From: Darksidea phi
Taxonomy: Eukaryota; Ascomycota; Dothideomycetes; Pleosporales; Lentitheciaceae
Direction: 5' to 3'
Assembly (NCBI GenBank): GCA_030770425.1
Contig: JASJFT010000094.1
Span: 1-64,000, forward strand
Length of the DNA stretch: 64,000 nucleotides
Below, in pieces: positions 47,001 to 59,250 of this stretch (its first letter is position 1; each line of letters starts with the position of its first letter). The notes beneath the pieces were generated by a model. It had not been told where the DNA came from, did no database searches, and was given only the letters and a program-made list of their open reading frames with translations. The translations under genes were made by a program, and so were the position numbers.

Positions 47001-47771
47001 CGATGACTCTTCCCTCTGCTTCATCAACTGTCATCTTGCTGCGGGACAGACACAGACTATGCATCGGAATAACGATGCCGCTTCCATCATGGAGTCAGCT
47101 CCCTTGCCACGTAACCGCTCGCCGTCGGACTGCGCAGACTTCTTCGTAGGAGGCGGCGACGGTTCAATGATTCTAGATCATGAGATCTGTATCTTGAACG
47201 GCGACCTCAATTATCGCATCGACTCCATGACGCGTGACTCAGTCATCAGTGCAGTCAAGCAAGGCAACTTGTCGAAACTCCTGGATCGAGACCAGCTACT
47301 CCTTTCCCGCAAACGAAATCCCGGATTGCGTCTTCGTGCCTTCAATGAAGCACCGATTACATTCGCACCGACGTATAAGTACGATGTTGGGACGGACAAC
47401 TACGATACGTCGGAAAAGAAACGCTCGCCGGCATGGTGTGACAGATTGTTATATCGCGGGATAGGCAAGATCAAGCAAATTGATTACCGTAGGCATGACT
47501 GTGTCAAAGTCTCAGACCATCGACCTGTGAGCGGCAGGTTCAAGTTGCGTGTCAAGACGATCAACTCCAAAAGACAAACCGCAGCAAAGGACAAGGCTGA
47601 GGTGGAGTTCGAGGCCGTAAAGAGGAGGATTGCGGGTGACATTAAGTAAGTCTACGATCGCTGAGCTGCAAATTCAAATGACATTTCCTAACAAGCCTCA
47701 GGTTCGACTATCTTGTTAATGTATTCGGGCTGTCGACAAAAGAGGCGCAGCGGTTGTTGAAGGATACGTGA
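44042..47771 (+). CDS. WD40-repeat inositol polyphosphate 5-phosphatase
   Basis: Exons 44042-44083, 44124-46452, 46496-47645 and 47702-47771; the frame is kept and gives 1196 aa. Residues about 15-470 are Pro/Ser-rich and probably disordered. Residues about 480-785 form a WD40-type propeller (GEYICTTGYVTNVWNV, LWLGTNIGEMHEID, MWSIDDDGVLHIW, LWAGYSTGMIYVYD). The 5-phosphatase domain (about 805-1160) has the full set VMTWNAG, FQELVDL, GRVGNKGALVVRF, NGDLNYRID, PAWCDRLLYRG and SDHRPVSG. It should remove the 5-phosphate from phosphoinositides or inositol phosphates. The layout recalls plant WD40-containing 5-phosphatases. The first intron (40 bp, ending cagag) is the weakest part. If it is wrong, the start may be the Met at about 44166. 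Confidence 0.9.
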
Positions 47772-48106
47772 GACGGTAACTGTGGGGTTTGATACCATTT
47801 TGTAATACCACATCTGAGTGTTCTGGCTGGTTGGACTGCGCATAGGCGCTTATTGCATGAGCGGATCATACATCTGAAGTTTGGTGGAGTGGCGGTACAG
47901 CTGTTGCTGATCTTGTGCCGCTTCTTGTGACTAAGGAAGTCGGTAGCGACTTTTGTGTCATGTGTAAGCGCGCGGATCATGGTGACGTCAAGCACGCGTA
48001 TCAACAAAAGGGACCGATTGCACCGCTCCACACCGCACCGTACCGCACCGCACATAGCACATCCTAACTCACCCCCGCACTACAAATCTAGTAAACAAAG
48101 TACTTT

Positions 48107-48896
48107 ATGTCCTCAATTGCCCTCCGTCGCCTACCACTAACGAGCATCTCGTCAGCACTTCCACGCGCGAGACTTATCACCTCGCATCTCCAACACTCGC
48201 GACTCTTCAAGCCCACCATCATGGACAAGAACCAAGCTCGCGGCGAGTCGACTACCGGCATCTCTGAGTGGAAACAGCGCGCGCCATATCGCGTCCACGA
48301 GGACAATGAGAAGTTCGACGCCAAGTACGAGGCCAACTGCCATTGCGGCAAGGTCAAGTATCAGTTGAGTAGAAAGGAGCCACTGGACAGCAAGCTATGT
48401 CATTGCAGCACCTGTCAAACGCAGCACGGTATGTGTCGGCCCTATCAATGCTGCCAGTTACTCATACTAACGGTCAACAGCCGCCCCGTTCCAATGGGCC
48501 GCCATCTTCCACAAAGAAGACATCAACTTCACAAATGGCCACCACGACCTCGAGTGGTACGACCCCACCGAGAAGTCCATTGAGCACAAGCTACCATGCA
48601 AAGTACGCTGCTCCTTCTGCCACTCCCCCATCATGGACGAAGGCCGCAACATGATTCTGCTCTTCCCCTCCCTCATCCACCTCAAGACCGACGAGGACAA
48701 GGCCCTCTTCAAACCGCGGTGCCACATGTTCTACGGTCAGCGCGTCATGGATATTCCGGATGGACTGCCCAAGTGGAGCGGGCTGAGTGAGGACAGCGAT
48801 TTGATTGAGGATAGTCCCCCGGATCAGGTCAGGGCGCTGGAGCGGAAGAGGGAGGAAGAGAGGAAGGAGAGGTTTGAAAAGGGGGAGAATGAGTAG
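48107..48896 (+). CDS. GFA / CENP-V domain protein, probable mitochondrial leader
   Basis: Two exons, 48107-48428 and 48481-48896, with a 52-bp intron that has a clear actaac branch site, giving 245 aa. The GFA domain (zinc-binding, named after glutathione-dependent formaldehyde-activating enzyme) shows CHCGKVKY, LCHCSTCQTQHGAAPFQWAAIF and CSFCHSPIMDEG, so the zinc cysteines are present. The N-terminus MSSIALRRLPLTSISSALPRAR is basic and Ser-rich, like a mitochondrial targeting sequence. A second Met (MDKNQARG, about 48221) would give a cytosolic form. The C-terminus is highly charged (RKREEERKERFEKGE). The family's true reaction is mostly unproven. The gene lies 335 bp after the 5-phosphatase on the same strand. 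Confidence 0.9.
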
Positions 48897-50702
48897 GCGG
48901 TGCACGGCGTGTTGGCGTGTCATAGGGTGAGTGCGGCATGGGTATGGGGTTAAGCGGTTGTTTCTCCACGGTTAACGGTCGATGGCGGACCTCCCAGTGC
49001 TGTCAGCATCGAGGGATGTTCCGTGTCCGGAGTGATATGTACACACCGCAACCTAAACGCGCGGTACGGCCGAGATCGAAGTAGAATTTAATCTACTTAG
49101 ATAATCTTCTACAGGAACCCGTGCATAATCTCCATTTCGTTTTTGACTTCGCCTTGCCCGCCTTATGCGGAAGAACCAGCATATGTTACCTTTTGAGTCG
49201 TGCCCCAGCTTGCGACACGTTTGGAGAGATAGGGATTGCTTCGTTATGCCGTGACGTTTACAGGTATTGTTCATATTCAATTGGTGTGTGCAGTCATATA
49301 CAATTTGGGTAGCGCCTAGCAGATCGCATGAAGATAAAACAGGATGAAAGAAGATAGTTTAGGTGGTGTACATGGAAAGATGATGTATATACAAGAGTTC
49401 AGGTTAAACGATATGCAGAAAAACAGCAGGCTCGGGTGGCGATCGATGAAGGAAAAGGCGCAAAGCCAACAGTACCTTACTCCGTGAGGGGAGGAAGCCC
49501 TGGTGAAGTTCCTCCTGCAGATGCCTAATCTTGGGTACTCTGTTCGAGTGAAGTTTATCTCGTCTTTAGCTTTCCGCCTTACCCCCTATCAGCTAGACCG
49601 CCGAAGCTGCCGCATCAGAACTGGACAATATCTTTTAGGAAGCGCCACCTGGTAAGTTAGGCAAGAACGTCTTTATTTGGTTTATTTGCGAGTTCTTCAA
49701 TAGTGTTTTCAGCGGCATATACATTTTGTATAGGCTGATTTAACAATAAAATATATAATATAATAATAATTTATATAGTTAAAAGCGTTAGACTAGGGCC
49801 CTTACGAGAATAATATATATACCAAAATTACACACTGGTTTGAGGTAATTAGAGCGGTATCACGGGATCCAGTAATACTAGCGGAGAATGTCTATTATCT
49901 TAAAAGGGAAGGGAAAAGGGCTTCAAGGCTACTATAATAGCTACTACGTAAAAAGCAGCTATTATAGAGCATAGGGATAGTAGGAAGGCTTTAGGTGCTA
50001 TAGCAGGCGCGCCACCTATTCTATCACGGCGCGGGAGCGCGATCAGTACTCCAAAGCGATTTCTATAGCGCAATATACTTTTGGGCCCCTCTATAACTCT
50101 CCACCAGAATATCTCGTGATAATAGCTATTGTGTGGGGCTCTGCCGCCTCATATTCTGTTGCTGTTTTGGTGTTCGGAGCGGGCGTTACGCCGTCAACCT
50201 CGGTACTAGGTTTCGGGCCGCTTTCGGTCCGAGCAAAACGAGCCAATCGGAGACCACGGGGATCGGACCAATAATCTTCCTAAAAAATGCTCTCACATGC
50301 TACCTTTGTAACTATAGAATGTAGGTCTTGTATACCGATCAATTCGATTCGGGGAATATTTAATCGCTCAATGCGCTGACAATCGGATGACGTTGTCGGA
50401 CCAAGACAAAGCCACGTGGTTCAATCATCTTGCATTTCGGTAACTGGGCAGAAGTGCTTGTTCATGATGTACAAATAAGGAAAGGTAAATCATAGTAGTT
50501 CATTTCCCTTGTATGAGACATTCATAATCAGCTATTGCCGATGTCACCGCGTTTCTGATCGCAGATGCCCCGCATGGATTACTGACCCAAATTATGTACA
50601 TGTGCCATTCCCCTCCTGCACGACCAGTGTCGAAGGCTTCTTGATTTCAGAAATGCAAGTAGAAAACCAAACTTTACGTATTAAAGGCAAAGGTATGGAA
50701 AG
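48897..50702. other. Gene-poor stretch between the GFA gene and the transcription factor
   Basis: 1.8 kb with no supportable gene. 48897-49730 looks like ordinary intergenic DNA. 49735-50130 is AT-rich with depleted CpA and TpG and looks like a small RIP-affected repeat. 50130-50700 is ordinary sequence and holds the 3' flank of the transcription-factor gene. Confidence 0.5.
49735..50130. repeat. Small RIP-like patch inside the gene block
   Basis: AT-rich sequence (ataaaatatataatataataa near its start) with few CpA/TpG and many TpA, unlike its flanks. It includes the perfect inverted repeat ctataatagct (49932-49942) / agctattatag (49957-49967). Probably the remains of a short transposon. The class is unknown. 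Confidence 0.45.
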
Positions 50703-53272
50703 TCACCTAGGTTCAGTGCCGCCTTCGTACAACCAAGCCATATCCAGGAATTCCGTGAGTGTATCCGGGTACAGCAAATCAAACTGAATCGCATTTGAAT
50801 CCGACTCCCCATTCCCATACGAACCCATCCTATTATCCTGTGCAGACATACCAATGGTCGCGGAGTTCGGTGGTGCGCCTACTGCAGCCAAATCGGCTTG
50901 AGGAAGCAATGTCGATGACATCGGTGAACATTCATCATCGTGCCCATTTTGCACGGATGTAAAGTTCGCATTATTCTCCAACCGCGTCAACGCGCAACTA
51001 GAAGAAGAATATCGGTGTCCATGGACTGAGCGCGCGCTGGTAGCCGTAAGCGTAGGCGACATGAGCGGTGGCGGGAGACTAGGCGCCCCATTATTCGGGG
51101 TACAAGAATATTTCTCGCGCCACTGCCAAAGGCCATCTAGGGTGATACTAAAAAAGAGGCGGGACTTCAGAGTTATCTGTGGGGGGCGTTGGGTATGGTG
51201 GTGGAGTTCTGAGTGGATGGTCCATAGTTGTGGTAGCACCTTGGTAGCTCGGCCGGACAGGTCGTTGTCTTGAACGCAGGCTTGTTTGAATATAGTTACG
51301 CAAGTGTTAAAGGCCGTTTTTCCTCGGGCACAATCCACTATTTGGGTGTAGCTGGAGTGGGAGACTTTGGAAACCAGGATTGCGGCGGTGAGACTAGTGC
51401 GGAGAATGACGAAAGGTAGCTCTTTGGTGGAATTGCTGAGGGATTGCTTTTGCTCGATGAATTGAACGGCTGTTTCATATGCTTTTATGGTACCGTCTCT
51501 ACGTGATGATGTTTCTTCGTCCTCAAATATCCAATATCCTCGAAGCTGGAGAGCAGCGCCGCAAAGGACCAATTGGGTCCAATCTGCTTTTGATTAGCGG
51601 CTAAAGTAAAGAAGTGAGAGAAAATTCAAATCACCAGACAGTTCATCATCGAGCTGCTTTTCGAGTGTTTGCAGGTCAATTTCCAATATCTTCAGTAAAG
51701 AAGTTCTCGAAACTTGAGCCACTAATGCAGTTAATCTGTCTAAGTCGGACATAGTTGTGTGAATTTTGTTGCAAAATATTTGAATTAAAAGTGTTTGATG
51801 AAGGGCCTTGGGGAGAGCGAAAGGATTTGATGCAGCCGATGCCTGCTCAATTATTCGATCGGAGGTGATGAACGGCGGGTGCCCGTTTGCAGCGGCCACA
51901 CTATACAGTTCACTTAGAATTAGTTTAGGTACTGGAAAGGGATGCGTGTAGGCTGTTCCTTGGTGCTTGATCATCTAGGGGGGATGAACCACGCTCTGTA
52001 ACGACAGTGATATTGCAGCACAGACGTACCCTTCTATAGCGATATAGATACAGCACCATACCCTGACAGCTTCTCGGATCTCCTGAGTTCCCAACGAGAG
52101 GCGGACGCGAGAATAATGTGTTAATACGTCCGGTCGGTGTAGCCCGGCATGCATCGCAGCCGACTTGAGAATTCCTGCGAGCAGAAAAGTATTATCTATT
52201 GGCATTGATGACTCCGGAAATGGCCAAACACAGAGTATCGCCATGGCTCGTAAAGAAGGTAGCGTGTGAGGAACGATTGCAACGGTCGACCAGAGCAAAT
52301 CCTTGAGCGCGGGCAGTAAAGACGGAAGTAGTGAAAAATCTGAATTATCATGGCGAGCGGCAGTGGAGATAATTGTCCAGAAAAGGAATGGGCAGGCCTT
52401 GTAGACGGCATCGGGTATGATGTTGATAGGAAGGATAGGGAAAAGAGGATGATAGTGCGCAAAATAACTGTTAGTGATCAGTGAGAAAGTTCTCATAGGC
52501 GGAAATGCGACAGTGCAGTTAGTACTCACGCGTTAAAAAATTGCTGTATTTGCTCCTGATTCACGGTGACTGATGAAATTGATCGGGCTACCGTAGTAGA
52601 ATAATTCTCTTTCGTGAATTCATAATGCCTTTGATCTTCGTCATAGGTAGGCGTCAAACCCATAACTGTGGTACCTGGTGATGCTGTTCTGTTGCCTTGG
52701 TCGCTCGGCCGGCTTTCGCTCCATTGCTGACTCTTGCTTCGCGACTGCTGCGTGGAAGCAGAAACTGGAGCAGCTGGTGGTGATGGTTGTTGCAACATAG
52801 GAGAAATTGTGTTGTTAACGACACGAGTATCGGTATCAGAGGGTGCTCGCGTTGAGTTGAGTAGCTTGGCGTGATTGGCCAAACCATCTAATGCTCTGAA
52901 TACCCTGTGTGAGCATCGTACGCTCAAATGACCTGGGGATAGCGGCTTACATTTTCTTACTAACATGGTCGCCTTGCGCGTCTATTTTACAAGAGTACGA
53001 GTGCTCAGCACATCGCTGACAAGGGTCCTCCCCATTCGACGTTACACAACGGAGCTAGGTGAGTCTGGTCAATATTGTGCGACGATTTCCATAGAGAAAC
53101 TGAAGCCAACCTTAGACTGTCTACAGCGTTGGCACGCAACCCGCCTCCGCTTTGCAGGGTGATGATGTACAGCGTCATCGTTACTGTTGGCCGCATGCGT
53201 ACTTAAATTTTGGGTACCTGGTGGCCGTGGTGCTAACACTCTAGATGAGGACATTCGAGGCGTTTGATGCAT
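50703..53272 (-). CDS. Zn(II)2Cys6 fungal transcription factor
   Basis: Six exons: 53111-53272, 52951-53054, 52530-52904, 52030-52467, 51635-51900 and 50703-51583, with introns of 56, 46, 62, 129 and 51 bp and the frame kept, giving 741 aa. The zinc cluster has Cys47, 50, 57, 66, 69 and 76 (CX2CX6CX8CX2CX6C) after a KRRR basic run, and intron 1 falls inside it after QSK. A Ser/Gln-rich linker follows, then a fungal-specific middle region (FFNAYFAHYHPLFPIL, REAVRVWCCIYIAIEG, ITSDRIIEQA). A C-terminal activation-like region holds FDLLYPDTLTEFLDMAWLYEGG. It should bind CGG-type DNA sites in the nucleus. The targets are unknown, and no adjacent cluster suggests them. The 129-bp intron removes a TAG that would otherwise sit in frame. 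Confidence 0.88.
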
Positions 53273-53440
53273 TATGGAGTAAGATGAGAATAAAGACGGC
53301 AGGAGAAAGGATGCTAATCGATGTCGTTGCTGATAAAAGTTGGTGTAAGAGATGTGGATTGGTTTAGGCAGAAGGCCTTCCTATATAGGTACTGGCGCTA
53401 GCACAGACCCCAAATAATGGCCTAGCGCCGCTTCCGCCAA
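53273..53440. promoter_or_regulatory. Promoter region of the transcription factor, next to the AT block
   Basis: Only about 170-190 bp of balanced sequence separate the start codon from the right AT block. No specific sites can be defended. Confidence 0.4.
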
Positions 53441-56400
53441 TAGTCCTCTAAGTAGCGGAGACTTATTAGTATAGAGGTAAATATTTCTAAAAATATATAT
53501 ATAAAAATCTTCTTTTATAGTAATATTAGATATTTATTATCTATTATTTAGTTATTATAGTAAATTTATATTTAATAACTTATATAAAGAGCTTTTTAAG
53601 TAATAGTTATAAAAGTATCTTAGTATATTTATCTCTTAGATTATCGATAGATTTAATATAATAGATAGTAAACTTATTTACTAGAAATTACTCTTAAATA
53701 AAGTAGAAATAAATACTAATATATTTATTCTAGTAATTAATATAATAGTCGGTTTATTATCTACTATTAATTAGCTAGATAGATATTTTACTCTTATTAA
53801 TTCGTTTATAATCTATCTTATTTATATTAAATAACTAGTTATATATAAGACTATTATATATTTATATTATAACCCTATACGAACTATAGGATATAGAATA
53901 TCCTAAGAAGGTCGAAAGCTAAGATAAGGGCTTAGTTAGTAATCTAATATTATATAATAATAATCTATTTAATCTATATCTTAGCGGATAGAGTAAATAG
54001 AGTATAACTAATAATAATCTACTTAATCTATATCTTAGTAAATAGAGTAAGTAAAGTAAGATAAGGAAAAACGGGTATAAGAGAGTAAAGAATCTCTTAG
54101 ACTTTCTATTTTAATTTCTTATAGTTAATCCTCTTTAGTTTACCTAATACTTATAAATAAGATTAAATCTTTTCCTAAGTAGTTATTCTAGTAATAGAAT
54201 TTATTAACTTAACCTTAATCTATTAAAACCTAATAGTATAATAAATATATTATCGGTCTTAATCTAGATTCTATATTAAAGTATATATAATATATAATAT
54301 ATTAACTATCTTAAATCTAAGTTATATTAAATATAGCGACTTTATCTAACTTATATAATACTTTTAGAAGAAGTATAATAAAAGCTTTAATAATAAATCT
54401 AACTACTCTTATTTAGTAATAAGTAACTTAGATAATAGAGATATAATAAGCTATAGTATTACTATAAGAAGTACTATAATAGGTAAAAATAGAACTTAGT
54501 AATAAAGTAAAAGTTAAAATACTTAAAAGATATAATAGTAATAAGGAAGATCTAAAGTTATTTCTTATATAGATAGACCTATATTATTAGTTTAACTCTA
54601 CTACGTTTATTAGTAATTAGAATAGAATCCTTATAGTAAATATATATATAATAAAAAAGATAATAATATAGATATAACTCCTAGTTAATAATTATATAAC
54701 TAACGAAGAAACTCTAATAAAGTAATATAATAAAACGAAAGTAGTATTTATAAATTAAGACTTCTTTAAGAAATAGATATATATAATCTTTAAGAATATT
54801 AATAAAGTTTAGTAAGTAGAGTATAAGATTTAGAAGCTAAAATAAATAAAGTTAATAGAAGCCTATACTACTAAATTTAAATAACTATAGTATAAGATTA
54901 ATTAGAATAATACTCCTCTTATAGTTACGTACTATAACGGACTTAAGAAAATAGTTAAAAATAAACTATCTAGACTTAAGAAACTAAATAATTTAATAAA
55001 ATTAATTAAGATAATAATCTATATTAATAACTAACTATATAAATAAGTACTTAAAAAGCGAGATATTATAGAACTAGTTAGAGTCTATAAAAAGAAGTAG
55101 TTAGCTTTTAAGTATAGGTTCTATAAGGGTTATAATAAAATAGATATTAATATAATCTAAGAAAAGAAATACTTAAAGAATAAAAAATATAACTAAGGTA
55201 GAAAGCTATAGAAGGTCCTAGTAGAAGAAATAAAATAATATTAAGAAGAAAAAGCGTATCTACGTTATAGAATATAAGAATACTTTACTAAAAAATATAA
55301 TAATAAAAAAAAAAATATAAGTAGTTAGAAAGGTACTAAGTATATTAATATAATTAAAAATATTTATTAAAAGATAGATAACTAAGAATTATTTCTAAAA
55401 GGATAGTTTAATATAAAGGAAGATACGGACGAAGAAATCCCTTACTAATAAGAAGATCTAAAGCTTAAGATTAAAGAACTAAAACTTAGTAAGCTAAAAG
55501 AGGTTAATACGAAAATAGTTTTCTAATAATTAATATATAGTAAATACTAAAGGTATAGTAATAGCTAATATATTACTAAGTACTATATTAAGGTAAAAGA
55601 GCTAATTTACGTTACTAGTAACTAAGAATAAATAATAATAGAATAAGTTTTAAAGCTTTAAGAACTAAAGGGCTATAAGATAATATAAAATTATAAAAAT
55701 TAAGATTATAATATCTTACTATAGACTTATTATATAAAATAGTACGAGTATTATATATAATAAAAGAAGAATACTACGATTTTTCTAGGAGATTATCTAT
55801 ATATATATCTTCTCGATAAAGAATATCTAATAATTAAATACTATATATACGATTATAAGAATTAGATTATAATATATAAAGAGTAAGAATAGTTAAAATA
55901 GAATAGTTACTATAATAACGAATATAAGAAGTATTTCCCGATAAAATATACTATAGGATAATAGCTATAAGGACTAACTAAAGTAGATATTAAGAAGTAT
56001 AAATAGGATATTAACTATAGAATTATATATTAAGAACCTAATTATAAAATAATATATTAGATATACTATAATAGATTATATATCTTATATTTAGTATAAA
56101 AAGAACTTATAGTTAGAAGGAAAGAAGATATCTTCTACCTAAATCTTCGAAGGTAAGAATACCTCGTTAAATAGTACGATAGATATAGTTATTAGCTATA
56201 AAACTAAAATAATCTAAATAATCTAGAAGTTAAAAGACGGCTATAAGCCTTAGGTATATAATAAGGGTATTATAATACCTAGAATAATAAAGAAGAGATA
56301 AAAATTAGTTATAAGAACGTACCGTTATTAAAAGAAAGCTAGAAAGAGGGGTTATAAAAGGTATTAAACTAAAAACTACCCGTTAAGACTAGAAAGATAA

Positions 56401-57200
56401 TAAATCTAGGTTAAAAATAAGTAAACGGCTTACTCTTCTAGTTAAAGGGAGAATCTAGATCTAATAAATAATATCCTACGTTTCGATATAAGTCTAGAAA
56501 ATACTAGAATAAGATTTAAGAACTAGATAATAATCTTAAGAATTAAATTATCTATAATAATAAGCTAAAAAACTAGGTTATTATTAACTATATAAGAGTC
56601 GTACTAATAAAAGTATCTAAAAAACGACTCTATAAATTATATAAAATAGTATCTAATAACTAGTTAGATTAGAGGTAGATATACGAATTTATAAATAAAA
56701 AGTCTAAGCTATTATAAATAATAAAGTAGAATTTATACTTTTATTATTATAAATAATAAAGAAATATAGAATTTCTTACTAAACTAAGATAAAACCTATA
56801 TAAGTAAAACTTGAAGATAGATTATCTATAAAATATAAAGGAGGTATAATTTACCTTAAAATATAAGAAGTAACCCTAGAGATAGAGAATATTAAAGACT
56901 ATTATAAATTTAATATTATAGAAATCGAAGATATTAATATAATTATTAATTATAATTAATTAGTAAAATATAATTTATAAATAGATTAGAAGCTACGTAA
57001 AGTACTAGACTATAAGTAAGTAGCTCGAGTTATAGAAATTAAAAGATTAGAAAGATCTAGCTACGAGATCTAGTATATATTCTAGAAAGAAAGAATAGAC
57101 TTAATTTTCCCTTATAAGATCGCGAGAATCTATAAAAAGAACCTATAAAGAGTTAGTATTATTATAATATAAAGAGTTATAATTACGTAGAAAGAACTAT
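53441..57200. other. RIP-degraded repeat DNA (probably 5' part and gag of the Gypsy element)
   Basis: AT-rich with almost no CpA or TpG and no usable frame. A degenerate duplication lies at 53957-54052 (copies 53 bp apart, ataataatctacttaatcta type). The 5' LTR of the following Gypsy element should lie here, but I could not match it to the possible 3' LTR near 59251. Gag was not recognised. Confidence 0.45.
53957..54052. repeat. Direct tandem duplication (53-bp offset)
   Basis: aataataatctatttaatct at 53957 recurs as aataataatctacttaatct at 54010, followed in both by atatcttag and a gagtaa block. The differences are mostly transitions. Confidence 0.6.
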
Positions 57201-58640
57201 AGTTAATAATATCTTAAGATTATAAAAAGTTCTAAGAGTTATTTAAAAAATATCTAGATATAAACTTATTAGAGTACTAGAAATAGAATTATAAAATATA
57301 TCTAAAGAAGAGTATAAAGCTTAAGCCTAAATCTATATACTTATTAATAGTAGATTAATAAGAAGAATTAAAAGAGTATCTTATAAAGAACTTAGAAAGA
57401 GAATATATTAGAGAAAGTTAGAGCTTTATAGTATTACTAGTTCTATTTATTTTAAAAAAGAATAGAAAGTTATAACTTTATATAGATTATAAATATTTAA
57501 ATAATATTATAAAGAAGAATAAATATCTACTATTATTAATCGGAGAACTTATAAACTAACTTTAAGAAGTTAAGTAGATTATAAAATTTAATATTTAGAA
57601 AGAATTTTATAGGATTTAAATAGTAAAAGGATATAAAAAGTATATAATATTTAAAACCTAATATAAACTCTACGAGTATAGAGTTATACTATTTAGACTA
57701 ATAAATATACTAATAATATTTTAATTAGTTATTAATAGAATATTAAATAAATACTTAAATATATTTTATATAATATATCTAGATAATATTCTTATATATA
57801 ATAAAGAAATATTAAAAGAATATAAAGAATATATAAAGAAAGTACTATAAAAACTATAATAAAATAAGTTACTACTTTATCTAGATAAATACGAATTCTA
57901 TAGGACGAAAACTAAATATTTAGATTTTATTATTTTATAAAAAGGAGTATCTATAGACCCTAAGAAAGTATAAACTATAAAGAAATAGCTAATTCTAATA
58001 TTAGTTAAGAACGTATAATTCTTTTTAGAATTTATTAACTTCTATTAGAAGTTTATTAAGAACTACTTAAAGACTATAGCTCTACTTATAAAAATAATTA
58101 AGAAAGAAAAGGAATTCTAGTAGAACTAGAAATAATAAGAAGCTTTTAATAAGCTTAAGAACCTATTTATATTAATATCTATATTATAAATATACGATCT
58201 AATAAGATCTTTTAGAATAGAAACGAACGTATTAAACTATATACTAGAAGTAATATTTATCTAGTAAGAAAAAGATAGAAAATAGAGACTAGTATTCTAC
58301 TACTTATATAAGTTTAGTAAAGAGAAAGTAAACTATAATATTTATAATAAGGAACTTAGCGCTATTATATTAATATTTAAATAATAGAGACTATAATTTA
58401 TAAAAGCTAAATATAAGATTAAAATTATTATAAACTATTAAAATCTTATAAGTTTTATAACTATAAAGAAATTTAACTAATAATAATTTTAATAGTTAGA
58501 ATTATTAGTAGACTACGACTTTAAGATAAATTATAGACTAAGAATACTAAATAAAATAGTAGATACTCTTAGTAGAAGATTAGATCTTTAAGATACTAAT
58601 AAATCTATTATTATAGTATAGTAGTAAAGGGAGCCTCCCG
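57200..58640 (+). mobile_element. Gypsy-type retrotransposon pol remains (reverse transcriptase and RNase H)
   Basis: The plus strand reads as a Ty3/Gypsy polymerase with RIP stops. Near 57640-57680 it reads FKT*YKLYEYRVI in the position of the RTRYGLYEYRVM block. Near 57775-57800 it reads YLDNILIY (YLDDILIY with the second Asp lost). At 58200-58380 it reads YYLYKFSKEKVNY, then YNKELSAIILIFK, the RNase H block. At about 58545-58600 it ends RILNKIVDTLSRRLD. No full-length integrase follows in the expected place: a possible polypurine tract and LTR come at about 59242-59251, leaving only about 600 bp. The element may be deleted there. Confidence 0.75.
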
Positions 58641-59250
58641 ATTAAGCGTTAAAGGCTTAGATAAGTAGTAGAACGTTAGACTAGACTCCGAAGGGCTATC
58701 GTCTAGAAGTATCTTTAGCTAAAGTTTAGTATCTATTCTATTATATAGTAAATAGAGAAAATAGTTTAATTTAACTAATTTTAGCTACTTATTCTAATAA
58801 CTCTTTTCTTCTATTCCTCTAATTATAGGTCGTAAGCTCTACTACCCTATCTCTAATATATCTATATACTATAGTTTTTAATAATATCTATAGGGCTTCC
58901 GACGGTCTATTAGACTAAAGTAGAAAGAAGAATTAAATAAAAAGATAGTAGAATTAGAAGTTTTACTATAATCTTAAGGCTTAATCGATAATATCTAGAT
59001 ATAATAAATACTAGATATTATAAACGAATATATATAGGTTTAGGATAATATAATAGTATATCGAACGAAGTAATTAGGATAAGTAATAATAGTATTATAA
59101 ACTAATACTAGATAATAATAGAAGATTCTTAAAAGAAAGACGCTTAACTAGAATATTTTAGAAATTCTAGTAAAAGAAATTATAGGAGATCCCTAAAAGA
59201 GAAGTATATAGCTAGAATATTTAAAAATCTTAGTATAAGATTAAGGGGGA
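58641..59250 (+). other. RIP-degraded sequence downstream of Gypsy RNase H
   Basis: No integrase motifs recognised. Includes a run ending aagggggatag (59241-59251) that resembles a polypurine tract before a 3' LTR. Two similar stretches around 59130-59165 and 59195-59225 (tagaaatattttag / tagaatatttaaa type) suggest a local duplication. Confidence 0.4.

Noticed and set aside
51972..51974. Apparent nonsense TAG in the transcription factor, perhaps from RIP of CAG.
   Set aside because: A 129-bp intron (51901-52029) with good splice signals removes it and restores a better protein.
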